Assembly (NCBI RefSeq): GCF_047344985.1 | Contig: NZ_CP178861.1 | Location: 2,542,001-2,606,000 of the forward strand | Direction: 5' to 3' | Length of the DNA stretch: 64,000 nt | Source of the DNA: Bdellovibrio sp047344985 | GTDB lineage: Bacteria; Bdellovibrionota; Bdellovibrionia; Bdellovibrionales; Bdellovibrionaceae | Part shown: piece by piece, positions 43,112 through 52,664 of the stretch | Position numbering within the stretch: the first letter of the stretch is position 1 | Layout: every line of letters begins with the position of its first letter | Notes under the pieces: generated by a model | Told to the model about the DNA's origin: nothing | What the model saw: the letters and a program-made list of their open reading frames with translations, nothing else | Databases searched by the model: none | Position numbers and translations under genes: made by a program

Positions 43112-45316
43112 ATGGCGGATCACAATCATGCACATCACCCACATCATGATCATGATCATCAGCAAGCACCCGCTATTGAGGATAAGCGCATTTACACTTG
43201 CCCTATGCACCCGGAAGTTAGACAAGTCGGACCTGGCAATTGCCCTAAATGTGGCATGACTCTGGAACCAGTAGAAGTCAGCGCTGAAGAAACTGAAAAT
43301 CTCGAGCTGACGGATTTCACTTACCGCTTGAAAGTCTGCACGATTCTGACAGCCCCCCTTCTTCTTTTGGCCATGTCCGATTTAATTCCAGGACAACCTA
43401 TTCAGATGAATCTTCCACATTGGCTTTACGCCGGAGTTCAACTGCTTCTTGCCACACCCGTTGTTCTTTGGGGAGGCTATCCATTTTTTCATCGCGGATG
43501 GCTTTCGATTAAAACGTGGAACTTGAATATGTTCACTCTGATTGCCATTGGAACAGGCGTTGCTTACGTCTTTAGCGTGATTGCGACTTTCTTCCCATCT
43601 ATCTTTCCGGAAAGCATGCTCGCACACGGTGGACAAGTGCCACTCTATTTTGAAGCAGCCGCTGTCATCACAACACTGGTACTTTTAGGACAAGTTCTCG
43701 AACTGCGAGCAAGAAATCAGACGGGAAATGCCATCAAGGCTCTTCTGGGTTTGGCTGCCAAAACGGCCCGACGAATCAAATCCGACGGCACGGAAGAAGA
43801 TGTTCCGATTGATGCCATTCACCCAGGTGATCTTTTGCGAGTTCGCCCCGGAGAAAAAGTCCCCACCGATGGTGACGTCACCGAAGGCAGATCGGTTATT
43901 GATGAATCAATGATTTCAGGAGAACCCATCCCCGTTGAAAAAGAAGTTGGCGATAAAGTCACAGGAGCCACGGTCAACGCGACAGGTTCTTTCGTGATGA
44001 GAGCCACCAAAGTGGGTGCTGATACGCTTCTTTCACAAATCGTAAAAATGGTATCACAAGCGCAGCGAAGCCGTGCTCCGATTCAAAAACTTGCTGATAC
44101 GGTCTCTTCATACTTTGTTCCCGCTGTGGTTTTAATCGCCTTCATCACGGGACTTGTCTGGTATTTCATTGGGCCTGATCCAAAACTAACTCACGCCATT
44201 ATCAACGCTGTTGCTGTACTAATTATTGCGTGTCCTTGTGCTCTGGGCCTTGCAACTCCGATGTCGATCATGGTGGGAACTGGCAAAGGGGCCACTCACG
44301 GAGTTTTAATTAAAAATGCAGAAGCTCTAGAACATCTTGAAAAAATAACGACTCTTGTCGTTGATAAAACTGGAACTCTTACTCTGGGAAAACCAAAACT
44401 TTCGGAAGTGAAAGTGCTTGGTGATTTCAAGGAAACCGAAGTTCTTTCATTTGCGGCATCACTTGAAAAATCAAGCGAGCATCCTTTAGCTGAAGCCATT
44501 GTCTTAGGAGCTAAGGAGCGTGGTGCCCCTATCGTAAACGTGGATGACTTCGATTCTGTCACCGGCATGGGTGTAAAAGGAAAAGTCTCTGAAAGAAGTG
44601 TCCTTATTGGCAACAGACGTTTGATGGAAACAAATGGCATTGCCTCCTCTGAGTTAATTCAGATTGCCAAAGATCTGCAGGCAAACGGTCAAGGAGCCAT
44701 GTTGGTCGCCATTGATGGAAAACCTGCAGGCGTGATTTCGGTGAAAGATCCGATCAAGACCTCTTCCAAACCTGCTATCAAATATTTCCACGATCGAGGA
44801 GTTGAAGTTGTTATGCTCACAGGCGACAACCCCAACACCGCAAATGCCGTGGCCCGCGAACTTGGAATTGACCGAGTTGAAGCCGAGGTTCTGCCTCACC
44901 AAAAAGGCGAAATTGTAAAGAGGCTCCAAGATCAAGGAAAACGAGTTGCTATGGCTGGTGACGGAATCAATGATGCCCCAGCTCTTGCCCAGGCTGACAT
45001 TGGGATTGCGATGGGAACTGGAACTGATGTCGCTATTGAAAGTGCGGGAGTCACACTTCTCAAAGGAGACCTTTCGGGAATCGTACGCGCCCACAAACTA
45101 AGTCAAGCTACGATGAAAAATATTAGGCAAAATCTTGTCTTTGCTTTTGGTTATAACACTCTTGGGGTTCCGATCGCGGCGGGAGTTCTTTATCCTTTCT
45201 TCGGTCTGCTTTTAAGTCCGATGATCGCAAGCCTTGCGATGAGCTTAAGTTCTGTTTCCGTGATCGGGAACTCCTTAAGACTTCGATCTATCGACCTAGA
45301 TAAGGGATCCCAATAA
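43112..45316 (+). CDS. copA: Copper-translocating P1B-type ATPase
   Basis: A 734-residue ATPase. It begins MADHNHAHHPHHDHDHQQAP, a His-rich metal tag, followed by a heavy-metal-binding domain YTCPMHPEVRQVGPGNCPKC and then eight helices. Motifs are ACPCALGLATP near 373, DKTGTLTLGKP near 416, HP motif SEHPLAEA near 456 and GDGINDAPAL near 614. There is no HMA domain; the YHS-like domain takes its place. The CPC motif supports Cu+ export. AAGGAG precedes the ATG. Confidence 0.93.
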   Translation: MADHNHAHHPHHDHDHQQAPAIEDKRIYTCPMHPEVRQVGPGNCPKCGMTLEPVEVSAEETENLELTDFTYRLKVCTILTAPLLLLAMSDLIPGQPIQMNLPHWLYAGVQLLLATPVVLWGGYPFFHRGWLSIKTWNLNMFTLIAIGTGVAYVFSVIATFFPSIFPESMLAHGGQVPLYFEAAAVITTLVLLGQVLELRARNQTGNAIKALLGLAAKTARRIKSDGTEEDVPIDAIHPGDLLRVRPGEKVPTDGDVTEGRSVIDESMISGEPIPVEKEVGDKVTGATVNATGSFVMRATKVGADTLLSQIVKMVSQAQRSRAPIQKLADTVSSYFVPAVVLIAFITGLVWYFIGPDPKLTHAIINAVAVLIIACPCALGLATPMSIMVGTGKGATHGVLIKNAEALEHLEKITTLVVDKTGTLTLGKPKLSEVKVLGDFKETEVLSFAASLEKSSEHPLAEAIVLGAKERGAPIVNVDDFDSVTGMGVKGKVSERSVLIGNRRLMETNGIASSELIQIAKDLQANGQGAMLVAIDGKPAGVISVKDPIKTSSKPAIKYFHDRGVEVVMLTGDNPNTANAVARELGIDRVEAEVLPHQKGEIVKRLQDQGKRVAMAGDGINDAPALAQADIGIAMGTGTDVAIESAGVTLLKGDLSGIVRAHKLSQATMKNIRQNLVFAFGYNTLGVPIAAGVLYPFFGLLLSPMIASLAMSLSSVSVIGNSLRLRSIDLDKGSQ

Positions 45317-45363
45317 CATGATTGATACGAAGACTCATCATCTTCCACCCGACGACACGACAA

Positions 45364-45627
45364 TTATTTAGCTCTTTTCAACAAGTCTTCTTCTTCGATT
45401 CTTTTATCGCCGTTCACATCAAAGGACTTCCAATACTCAACACAACGAGGATCCGGTTTTAATTCCGAGAACTCAACAACTCCATCGCCATTCTTATCTG
45501 AATCCTTAAAAAGCTCATAAGGAGTTCCGCACTTTACCGTGTCAAATTCAGAAGATGATTTCGACTGCGTGGCGCATCCACAAAGACCGGTAATTAAAAC
45601 AAAGATAGAAAAAAACTTATTGCACAT
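45364..45627 (-). CDS. EF-hand lipoprotein
   Basis: An 87-residue lipoprotein, lipobox LCGC ending at C18. Two EF-hand loops are visible: 44-55 (DKNGDGVVEFSE, with D44, N46, D48 and E55) and 70-81 (DVNGDKRIEEED, ending in D rather than E). Ca2+ binding on the envelope is likely. Role unknown. It converges with copA and follows the next gene by 14 nt. Confidence 0.88.
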   Translation of the reverse strand: MCNKFFSIFVLITGLCGCATQSKSSSEFDTVKCGTPYELFKDSDKNGDGVVEFSELKPDPRCVEYWKSFDVNGDKRIEEEDLLKRAK

Positions 45628-45641
45628 ACAATAACCTCAAC

Positions 45642-46652
45642 CTAGTACAACACGACTTCTAAAGAGCCTGCTAAATAAAGAATCGTCACGGAAGCTTCGG
45701 GCTTTCCGATCATTCCGTACGTATCTAAAAGAGTCGCTCCACAGTAAGAAAAATAAATCTGCCCCAAAGAGTTACTTTCTAATTTCTGCTTAATCCAATC
45801 TTCAAGCACCACCATCCAAGGATCTTTACGCAACGAAGAACACTTCGCCGTATCCGGAGTTAAAATATAAATGATGGCATTGCGAGTTCCTGAGTTGTAA
45901 CCAAGAGCCAACGCTGCGTTTCGCGGAAACTTAATTCCTTCTGGAATGGAAAGCTTTTTTCTCCAATGAGATTCGGTTGCAGCCGTTAACTTCTGAGCCC
46001 GCTCTGCCGTCACAGGAAGCGCCGAGAGATAAACAGATCTAATCCCCGGAGACTTTGGATCTTGGGAAAGTAAAATAGTTCCTGTCGCCACGTCGCGCTC
46101 TTTGCCTGGAGCGTAAGCTCCGAGCATAAATGCAGCTTCTGAACCTTCACAAATATTTGTACACCGTTCAAATGGCAAAGGTTCAAGATCGCCAAGAAGT
46201 GATTTCCAGATTTTTAAGCTTGCGACCAAATCATTGCGACAAACATTTTTGCATTGTTCAGAAGACTTCAATGTTTGACGAACCAATCGCACCGGACGGC
46301 TTTGTTTTTCAACTGTCGCAACTCCCGAAAATTCATTTTCGCCTTCTCGACGAAGCTCCACTTCAAAGCCTTGTGTTTTTTCGTCCTCTTTACCGCCAGG
46401 TTTTATCGTCAGGCGATTGTCCATTAAGCGAACCGGAAATGCCGAACCATTGACCGTTGCACGAAATGTGTCAGCACTGCCTCCTTTAGTAAAAACAAAA
46501 TCACCAATCACGCGGTTCTTGTCTTTGCCGGAGCCCTTGTTCTCCTTTACCTCCAGCGTCCAATGTCCCTCGGTAATTGGTGTTGAGAAAGCCTCTGCCG
46601 CGAAGGCTTTAAAAGGAATAACAAGATTTAGTAAAATAAAAATCGAAAGCAT
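45642..46652 (-). CDS. Secreted hypothetical protein
   Basis: About 336 residues, starting at ATG 46652 with AAGG upstream; a TTG 21 nt earlier is less likely. Signal peptide MLSIFILLNLVIPFKAFA. A beta-rich N-terminal half (about 20-130) and a C-terminal half with scattered Cys pairs (QCKNVC, RCTNIC). Not recognised. Probably in an operon with the EF-hand lipoprotein 14 nt downstream. Confidence 0.7.
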   Translation of the reverse strand: MLSIFILLNLVIPFKAFAAEAFSTPITEGHWTLEVKENKGSGKDKNRVIGDFVFTKGGSADTFRATVNGSAFPVRLMDNRLTIKPGGKEDEKTQGFEVELRREGENEFSGVATVEKQSRPVRLVRQTLKSSEQCKNVCRNDLVASLKIWKSLLGDLEPLPFERCTNICEGSEAAFMLGAYAPGKERDVATGTILLSQDPKSPGIRSVYLSALPVTAERAQKLTAATESHWRKKLSIPEGIKFPRNAALALGYNSGTRNAIIYILTPDTAKCSSLRKDPWMVVLEDWIKQKLESNSLGQIYFSYCGATLLDTYGMIGKPEASVTILYLAGSLEVVLY

Positions 46653-46712
46653 ATCTGCCTTTTCTTCAAACAATCTATTTGCAGTCCGTCTGTTCGTGAT
46701 TATTATTGAAAC

Positions 46713-47207
46713 ATGATCAATTTAAAAATTGGAATCGTATTTTTTGTAAACCTTCTTGTTTCTTTATCTGCGTTCGCCGCAGCTAGAGAAATGACCATCT
46801 CTATAAAAAACAGAATGCCTGACGACCTGACAATCGTCGATTTTCGAGCCGCCGAAGGAGAATGGAAGAAAGCTCCTACTCGCGGTTACGTTATTAAGCC
46901 GGGCGAAACTCTTAAAATGTCTCTGGGCTCCAAAGATTTTATGGGAGGGGTTCGCGCGATCCTTACGCTGCACACTGAGGTCTTCGCAGGAGATGTCGTG
47001 TTTGAGAATCCTTATTTTGGCGCTAACACTTATAAAGTTGGAGATATGGGCGGATGCTTCCGCATTGGTGGTTCTGTCGTAAATGAAAGATCTAACGATG
47101 TTTTATTCGATATGGTCACTTGGGGAGGCTATTGCGGCTGCCCGTACATTCACGCCAGACAAACCCCTTACTGCCAGGACCTAAAAAGATTGTTTCCACC
47201 AAATTAA
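46713..47207 (+). CDS. Small secreted beta-rich protein
   Basis: A 164-residue protein with signal peptide ending SAFAAA. TISIKNRMPDDLTIVDFRAA, then YVIKPGETLKMSLG and NPYFGANTYKVG, suggest a beta-sandwich somewhat like aegerolysins or similar lipid-binding toxins; the similarity is loose. Several cysteines lie in GGYCGCPY. Divergent from the gene at 46652. Function unassigned. Confidence 0.65.
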   Translation: MINLKIGIVFFVNLLVSLSAFAAAREMTISIKNRMPDDLTIVDFRAAEGEWKKAPTRGYVIKPGETLKMSLGSKDFMGGVRAILTLHTEVFAGDVVFENPYFGANTYKVGDMGGCFRIGGSVVNERSNDVLFDMVTWGGYCGCPYIHARQTPYCQDLKRLFPPN

Positions 47208-47210
47208 GAA

Positions 47211-47945
47211 TTAAAGCTCGATCTTTTCTTTCTTAACGTAGTCTTTCCACATGCCAACAAGAGCGGACTTGGTGACTTTGCCTTCGCCAAGTTTTACGCC
47301 TGTGAGTTTTTCAAGACCACGAATTGCCGGGATATGAAGACGGTCGTCTTTATCAGATAACAATCCCGCAAAGATCTTCGTTTCACGATCTAAAGGTTTC
47401 TTCGCCAAAACTTCAACGATCTGATGGCGGATCCAAAGACTTTGGGCGTTTTTAAAGTTGTACCCTTGATTGAGCTCTTCCCACAAAAGATCGCGAACAT
47501 CGCCAGAAGAACTTTTCTCTAACACACCGACTGCCGCAGAACGAACAACCAAAGCTTTATCTTTAAGAAGTTTTTGCGCGAGTTTCTCCCCTTGCGATGG
47601 ATTCACTTCGCTCAAGGCCACAAGGGCTGCGTTACGCATGTACCAATATTTATGACTGGAAGCTTTTAAAAGATCCGGAGTCGATTTCTCACCGCGAGCC
47701 TCAGCTGCTGCCATCAAAGCGCGCCAGCGAATGTTCATGGGTTGTTCTTCATTAAATGCAACGGAGATAAAGTTTTGATAATACTTATCGCCCTGACCTT
47801 GAATAACCATGCGACGGTTTTCACTAGGAAGCTTAAGAACTTCCACCGCTGAAGTTAAAGTACTGGATGAAGGTTTAGCTCCGACTGCGAAAGCACTTGA
47901 AGATAATCCCGCAACTACAACAGACGCCAGAATAACTTTATTCAT
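47211..47945 (-). CDS. Secreted HEAT-repeat protein
   Basis: A 244-residue protein with signal peptide MNKVILASVVVAGLSSSAFA. The mature part consists of paired helices in HEAT-like repeats, e.g. KYWYMRNAALVALSEV near 104 and DKALVVRSAAVGVLEKSSSG near 128-147. HEAT arrays are protein-binding scaffolds. It lies 3 nt after the coiled-coil gene upstream, so the two are cotranscribed. Confidence 0.82.
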   Translation of the reverse strand: MNKVILASVVVAGLSSSAFAVGAKPSSSTLTSAVEVLKLPSENRRMVIQGQGDKYYQNFISVAFNEEQPMNIRWRALMAAAEARGEKSTPDLLKASSHKYWYMRNAALVALSEVNPSQGEKLAQKLLKDKALVVRSAAVGVLEKSSSGDVRDLLWEELNQGYNFKNAQSLWIRHQIVEVLAKKPLDRETKIFAGLLSDKDDRLHIPAIRGLEKLTGVKLGEGKVTKSALVGMWKDYVKKEKIEL

Positions 47946-47948
47946 AGT

Positions 47949-48941
47949 CTAACTCTTTTTCGATACGAAGTTTTCAAACTCACTCATCAACTTATCTGAT
48001 TCATCATTGCCCGCTTTAGCAGCTTCACTGCCGTCACCAGCTTTTTCAGCGGCTTTATCTAAAGCTTTTTGACCTTCAACAGCGGCAGCGAATTCTCTCA
48101 TCAACTCATCATCGATCAAATCAGATGAAGGTTCTTGTGCGGGAGCTTCGGCGGCGGCTGGAGCAGGTTCTTCTGCCGGAGCCGCTGCCACTTCAGGAGT
48201 TGGAGCTGGTTCCGGTTCTGGTGCGACTTCCACTTTTGGAGTTTCAGGAGCTGGCGCTGCCGCCGCTGCTGCTGGTTTTGCACCACCCGCTTTTAGAGCT
48301 TCTAACTCCTTTTTCAATTGATCGTTTTCTTCACGATAACGAGAAAGATCGGCGATGTCTTCACTGATGATTTCGTACTCAGCCAGACGCGCTTCCAAAT
48401 CACGAACTTTGCCAGCAAGCTCATCATTGGCAGCAGAATTGGCACCACCTTCAGAAGCACCCGCTGCTGAAGCACCACCTGATGCCGCAGCTTCTTCTGC
48501 AGCCGTTAATGCTTCTTTTAATTGTTTTTGCAGAGTTTCAATTTTTTGATGGCTTTCAGTTAAAGACAAACGAAGCTGTGACACTTCCGCTGCAGATTCT
48601 CCCGACGCCGCCGCAGCACCAGCTGCTTTCGAAGAAGACACTGATGATTTTTCCATTTCATCTAAGTCTACATCCACATCAAAATCTTCAGAGGCTCCAC
48701 CGCCATTGCGTGATGCGGGCTTTCCCGATTGCGCTTGGTTGTCGAGAATCTTCTGCAATGTTTTTTCAAGTTGAGCCGCGTCGAGACCGTGGCCCAAATC
48801 TGAACCTCCCTCGCTGGACTTTTTCGCAAAAAAACTGCGATACGCCAGGAAAAGAGAGAGAATAAGAACGAGCGCAACGAGGCCCTCGATGATGACGGTA
48901 TTATGCTGATCCCAAAAGGAGAGAAATGTATCAAATGTCAC
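47949..48941 (-). CDS. Membrane-anchored coiled-coil protein with Ala/Pro-rich region
   Basis: A 330-residue protein. One helix near 14-33 (VIIEGLVALVLILSLFLAYR), a long coiled coil (about 120-215, including KIETLQKQLKEALTAAEEAA) and a PEPEPAPTPEVAAAPAEEPA linker (about 235-275). Reminiscent of envelope-spanning or division-associated proteins, but none is recognised. The HEAT protein follows 3 nt downstream. Confidence 0.8.
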   Translation of the reverse strand: MTFDTFLSFWDQHNTVIIEGLVALVLILSLFLAYRSFFAKKSSEGGSDLGHGLDAAQLEKTLQKILDNQAQSGKPASRNGGGASEDFDVDVDLDEMEKSSVSSSKAAGAAAASGESAAEVSQLRLSLTESHQKIETLQKQLKEALTAAEEAAASGGASAAGASEGGANSAANDELAGKVRDLEARLAEYEIISEDIADLSRYREENDQLKKELEALKAGGAKPAAAAAAPAPETPKVEVAPEPEPAPTPEVAAAPAEEPAPAAAEAPAQEPSSDLIDDELMREFAAAVEGQKALDKAAEKAGDGSEAAKAGNDESDKLMSEFENFVSKKS

Positions 48942-49031
48942 AATTCAAATTCTCACCTATCCCAGAGGCCCCGTCAACGCTAGACCTTAGATAGAGTATA
49001 GTGGTATGGTTTTTTGAATCCGAGGTGATAC

Positions 49032-50384
49032 ATGTCTCAGCGCCCTTTTGATCTTCTTATTCAAGGTGGAATCTGCTTACTCCCCCATCCTTCGGGAACG
49101 GGCTTGATCGAACAACAGGCCGATATTGGCATTCTAGATGGCCGCATCGAAAAAATTCGCGACTCTATTACAGATCCTGCCGTCAGAACGATTAAAGCGG
49201 AGGGATTGCACGTCCTTCCCGGTATCATCGATAGCCAGGTTCATTTTCGTGAGCCGGGTCTGACTCACAAAGAAGATCTGGAAACGGGAACCAAGGCCGC
49301 CATTCTTGGTGGTGTTACGAGTATTTTTGAAATGCCGAACACCAATCCACCAACAACCACGAAAGAAGCTTTCGCCGAGAAACTTCAAAGAGCCCAAGGT
49401 CGAGCTCACAGCAACTATGCTTTTTTTATTGGCGGGTCTCATGACAATGTCGACCGGTTGGCAGAGCTTGAAAAATTGCCTCATTGTTCTGGCATTAAAA
49501 TTTTCATGGGAAGCTCCACGGGAAATCTTTTGGTGGAAGATGACGAAACACTCGAAAGAATTTTGCGCCAAGGCACTCGTCGAGTGATTTTTCACAGTGA
49601 AGATGAAATGCGACTGCGCGAAAGAAAGCATATCGCGGTTGATATGGCCGATCCTCATTATCATCCGGTGTGGAGAGATGTAGAGACCGCAGTGAGCTCG
49701 ACAACAAGACTTTTGCGTTTAGCGCGTAAAACAGGACGCCGTATTCACGTGCTTCATGTTTCCACGGGTGAAGAGATGGATCTTTTAAAAGATCAAAAAG
49801 ACATCGCCACTGTCGAAGCTCTTCCGCAACATCTCACACTTTATGCTCCTGATTGTTACGATCGCTTAGGAACTTACGCTCAACAAAATCCGCCGATTCG
49901 TGAAAAGCGACATTTGGATCGCATTTGGAAAGCGGTTTTAGATGGCACAGTGGACGTGATTGGTTCAGATCATGCCCCCCACACACGCGAGGAAAAAGAA
50001 CGTCCTTATCCGCAAAGTCCTTCAGGCGTTCCTGGCGTGCAAACACTTCTTCCGATCATGCTGAATCACGTTCATGAGGGCCGCCTGACTTTGCGTCGTT
50101 TTGTGGAGATGGTGACGGAAAATCCTTGTCGCGTTTTTGGAATCCAAAACAAAGGACGCCTTCGTCAGGGTTTTGACGCTGATATCACTTTGGTTGATTT
50201 GAAAAAAACAAAGACCATTGATAATTCTTGGATCGCAAGTCGCTGCGGATGGACTCCGTTTCATGGCATGTCCGTGACAGGATGGATGACTCACACGATT
50301 GTAGGCGGTCACCTTGTGATGGAAAACGATCAAGTGCTGATGCTTCCCCAAGGAAAACCCGTTAACTTTTTGGAAACAAATTAA
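49032..50384 (+). CDS. pyrC: Dihydroorotase (PyrC family, QVH variant)
   Basis: A 450-residue amidohydrolase. GIIDSQVHFREPGLTHKEDL near 64-83 is the first metal site: it has Q69 and H71 where many dihydroorotases have HxH. IKIFMGSSTGNL near 157 carries the carbamylated Lys, and SDHAPHTREEKERPY near 315 the catalytic Asp. The enzyme cyclises carbamoyl aspartate in pyrimidine synthesis. A Gln in the first position is also seen in some bacterial subfamilies, so the protein may still be active. It overlaps yciB by one base. Confidence 0.88.
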   Translation: MSQRPFDLLIQGGICLLPHPSGTGLIEQQADIGILDGRIEKIRDSITDPAVRTIKAEGLHVLPGIIDSQVHFREPGLTHKEDLETGTKAAILGGVTSIFEMPNTNPPTTTKEAFAEKLQRAQGRAHSNYAFFIGGSHDNVDRLAELEKLPHCSGIKIFMGSSTGNLLVEDDETLERILRQGTRRVIFHSEDEMRLRERKHIAVDMADPHYHPVWRDVETAVSSTTRLLRLARKTGRRIHVLHVSTGEEMDLLKDQKDIATVEALPQHLTLYAPDCYDRLGTYAQQNPPIREKRHLDRIWKAVLDGTVDVIGSDHAPHTREEKERPYPQSPSGVPGVQTLLPIMLNHVHEGRLTLRRFVEMVTENPCRVFGIQNKGRLRQGFDADITLVDLKKTKTIDNSWIASRCGWTPFHGMSVTGWMTHTIVGGHLVMENDQVLMLPQGKPVNFLETN

Positions 50385-50974
50385 TGCAACCCAATTCTTC
50401 TGCCAGTCCCAAAGCTCAGGCCGCAAGTCTTTTCTTTGCGGGCCTTCTTCCCGTTATCGCTTTTACATTGATTGAAGAATACTACGGAACCGTAGCTGGA
50501 TTGATTGCCGGGATGGTTTTTGGTGTCGGAGAAATTTCTTGGGAGCTTTATAAATACAAAAAAGTTCAAAAACTCACTTGGTTCGGGAATGGAATGCTTT
50601 TTATTCTGGGAGGCATTTCACTAATTTCTTCTGAAGGTCTTTGGTTTAAACTGCAGCCTGCTTTGATGGAAGGTCTTTTTGCTTTGATCTTGTGGGGCTC
50701 GGTCATTATGAAAAAGCCTTTGTTTGTGTATCTCGCTGAACAACAAGGTCATCAATTTCCTGATATTGTTAAAACCCGCATGAATGGCATCACGATTCGC
50801 TCTGGATTTTTCTTTGCTATTCACACAGGACTTGCCGTGTGGGCCGCACTGGCATGGAGCACGACTGCTTGGGCTCTGCTCAAAGGTATCGGCCTAACCG
50901 TGAGTTTCATTCTGTATCTTGTCATGGAGGGTTTCCTCTTAAGAAGAGCCGTTTTAAAACAAAAGGCAGAATGA
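50384..50974 (+). CDS. yciB: YciB/IspZ-family membrane protein
   Basis: A 196-residue protein with about five helices. SLFFAGLLPVIAFTLIEEYY near 15, FGVGEISWELYKYKKVQKLT near 46 and WGSVIMKKPLFVYLAEQQ near 104 are the septation protein A segments. YciB affects cell envelope and septum integrity. The ATG overlaps the pyrC stop and the end overlaps the lipoprotein gene by ATGA, giving a three-gene coupled unit. Confidence 0.85.
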   Translation: MQPNSSASPKAQAASLFFAGLLPVIAFTLIEEYYGTVAGLIAGMVFGVGEISWELYKYKKVQKLTWFGNGMLFILGGISLISSEGLWFKLQPALMEGLFALILWGSVIMKKPLFVYLAEQQGHQFPDIVKTRMNGITIRSGFFFAIHTGLAVWAALAWSTTAWALLKGIGLTVSFILYLVMEGFLLRRAVLKQKAE

Positions 50975-51801
50975 GATATGCATTACTAATTCTTTTTGTC
51001 ATAGCTTTAAGCGCCTGCAACAGATCGGACATTTTCTTCCGATTTGCTGACGACCTTGCTGTTTCCAAAACAGATGACTATTTCAATCTTACAAGCGAAC
51101 AACGCGACGATCTTCGTAAAGATGTGCAAAAAGACATTCAGAACATCAAAAAAGAACTTTTGCCCCAAGTCGCAAAAACTTTGCGAGAGATCGAACCTGA
51201 AGTTCAAAAAGACAAACCGAATGCCGAATTGATCTCTCGCCACTTTGATGAATTTCAGAATTACTTTAAAAAAGTTTCCGCCTATTTCAAAAACACCGCC
51301 GTCAAAGTTTCGTTGAAACTTAAATCCGATCAATACACTCACTTCGCCAAAGAACTTAGAGACGAGATCAAAGAAACTGAAAGCAGCAATGAGCTTCCTG
51401 AAGATTCCCTTAATCAAACTTTTAAACGCTATCGTAGGTCGATAGAATTTTGGATCGGCGGACTTTCAAACGATCAGAAAGAAAAAATTAAGAAATTTAT
51501 CAGCACTCATCCCTACCCCTGGAGATTGCAAAATCAGAGCAAGGAATTTGTCTTAAAGCAGTTTTTGGATTCTAAAGAAAACCCTGAGAAATTAAAAAAA
51601 TTCGTAGCGGACTTTTACGACGACTTTGAAGCCGTAAGACTTCCGGCCTACACAACGGCCCTCAACGAACATAAAAAGGCTTTTCAGAAATTCCTCATTG
51701 AAGAATTCTGGCAAAGCCTTTCTAAAGAACAAAAAACGAATTTAAAAGAAAACCTTTTAGCCCGCGCCGAAGAACTGGAAAAGATTTCTCAGCGTCCTTG
51801 A
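50971..51801 (+). CDS. DUF6279-like lipoprotein (paralogue 2)
   Basis: A 276-residue lipoprotein. The ATG at 50971 overlaps the yciB TGA and gives the lipobox LSAC at C16; the longer frame from 50839 is only an upstream extension. The mature protein begins NRSDIFFRFADDLAVSKTDD and ends AEELEKISQRP, matching paralogue 1 (25350-26183) in length, order of helices and key residues such as DYF. Function unknown. It converges with the enoyl-CoA hydratase gene, overlapping by 13 nt. Confidence 0.85.
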   Translation: MRYALLILFVIALSACNRSDIFFRFADDLAVSKTDDYFNLTSEQRDDLRKDVQKDIQNIKKELLPQVAKTLREIEPEVQKDKPNAELISRHFDEFQNYFKKVSAYFKNTAVKVSLKLKSDQYTHFAKELRDEIKETESSNELPEDSLNQTFKRYRRSIEFWIGGLSNDQKEKIKKFISTHPYPWRLQNQSKEFVLKQFLDSKENPEKLKKFVADFYDDFEAVRLPAYTTALNEHKKAFQKFLIEEFWQSLSKEQKTNLKENLLARAEELEKISQRP

Positions 51802-52604
51802 AAATCCGGAGCCTTTTTATCTTTCATCGCTTGCAACGCCGTAAAGTGATCTTCTGTTCTTTGCGTGATCCCCTGATAAGCCGCAGACAAATCTAAGATT
51901 GTATTTAGATCGTTCAAATATGCCATCTTCATCGCTTTCTTTGTCATTTGCACAGCAACCGGTGCATTGGCAGCGACTTTGTCAGCAATCTTTTGTGTCT
52001 CAGTTTCTAAAACATCCTCACCGACAAAGTAATTCAGAAGTCCCCATTTATACGCCTCTTCCCCTGCCACAAGATCACCCGTTAAAGACATCTGCATGGC
52101 TTTAGAAAAGCCGATCACGCGTTGAAGGAAGAAGGTACCACCATCGCCAGGAACAAGTCCTAACTTCACGAAGGTTTCACCGAATTTGGATTTCGCAGTT
52201 CCCACTCGCAAATCACACATCATTGCAAGATCACAGCCTGCTCCAATCGCAGGACCATTCACCATCGCAATCACCGGAGTTGAAAGTTCTTCGATGCATT
52301 TAGGAATTTGTTGAATACCGTGAATATAGCGCATGCGAAGTTCGTTGGCTTCTCCAGCGAACATGCCCGTTTTATTTTGCATGGCCTTCACATCGCCACC
52401 TGCGCAGAATGTAGGACCTTCGCCTTTTAAAACAATCACGCGCACCGCCGGATCAAAATCAGCATGCTTTAAAACGCGTGTCAGGGAATCGACCATTTCC
52501 AAAGAAATCGCATTGCTTTGTTCGGGGTTATTGAGCGTCACCCACAGAGTGTGTGAAGACAGAGACAATTTGAGATGCTGGAATGCTTGAGAATAGAACG
52601 ACAT
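51789..52604 (-). CDS. Enoyl-CoA hydratase/isomerase family protein
   Basis: A 271-residue crotonase-fold protein. VIVLKGEGPTFCAGGDVKAM near 55-74 is the first oxyanion loop and GPAIGAGCDLAMMCDLRVGT near 116-135 the second. FVKLGLVPGDGGTFFLQRVI near 145-164 carries the catalytic region, with G rather than E at one of the usual glutamate places, so the exact reaction is unclear. It would act on CoA esters in fatty-acid or amino-acid breakdown. Confidence 0.88.
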   Translation of the reverse strand: MSFYSQAFQHLKLSLSSHTLWVTLNNPEQSNAISLEMVDSLTRVLKHADFDPAVRVIVLKGEGPTFCAGGDVKAMQNKTGMFAGEANELRMRYIHGIQQIPKCIEELSTPVIAMVNGPAIGAGCDLAMMCDLRVGTAKSKFGETFVKLGLVPGDGGTFFLQRVIGFSKAMQMSLTGDLVAGEEAYKWGLLNYFVGEDVLETETQKIADKVAANAPVAVQMTKKAMKMAYLNDLNTILDLSAAYQGITQRTEDHFTALQAMKDKKAPDFQGR

Positions 52605-52664
52605 AAGACTTCTCCCCTGTACAAATTGAAGCAGAAGCGAAGTCCTTTGTGAATTGAAATCCTC

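Noticed and set aside
48125..48865. Long plus-strand frames opposite the coiled-coil gene
   Set aside because: They are Leu/Pro/Ala-rich antisense shadows of the low-complexity coding sequence, without ribosome sites.
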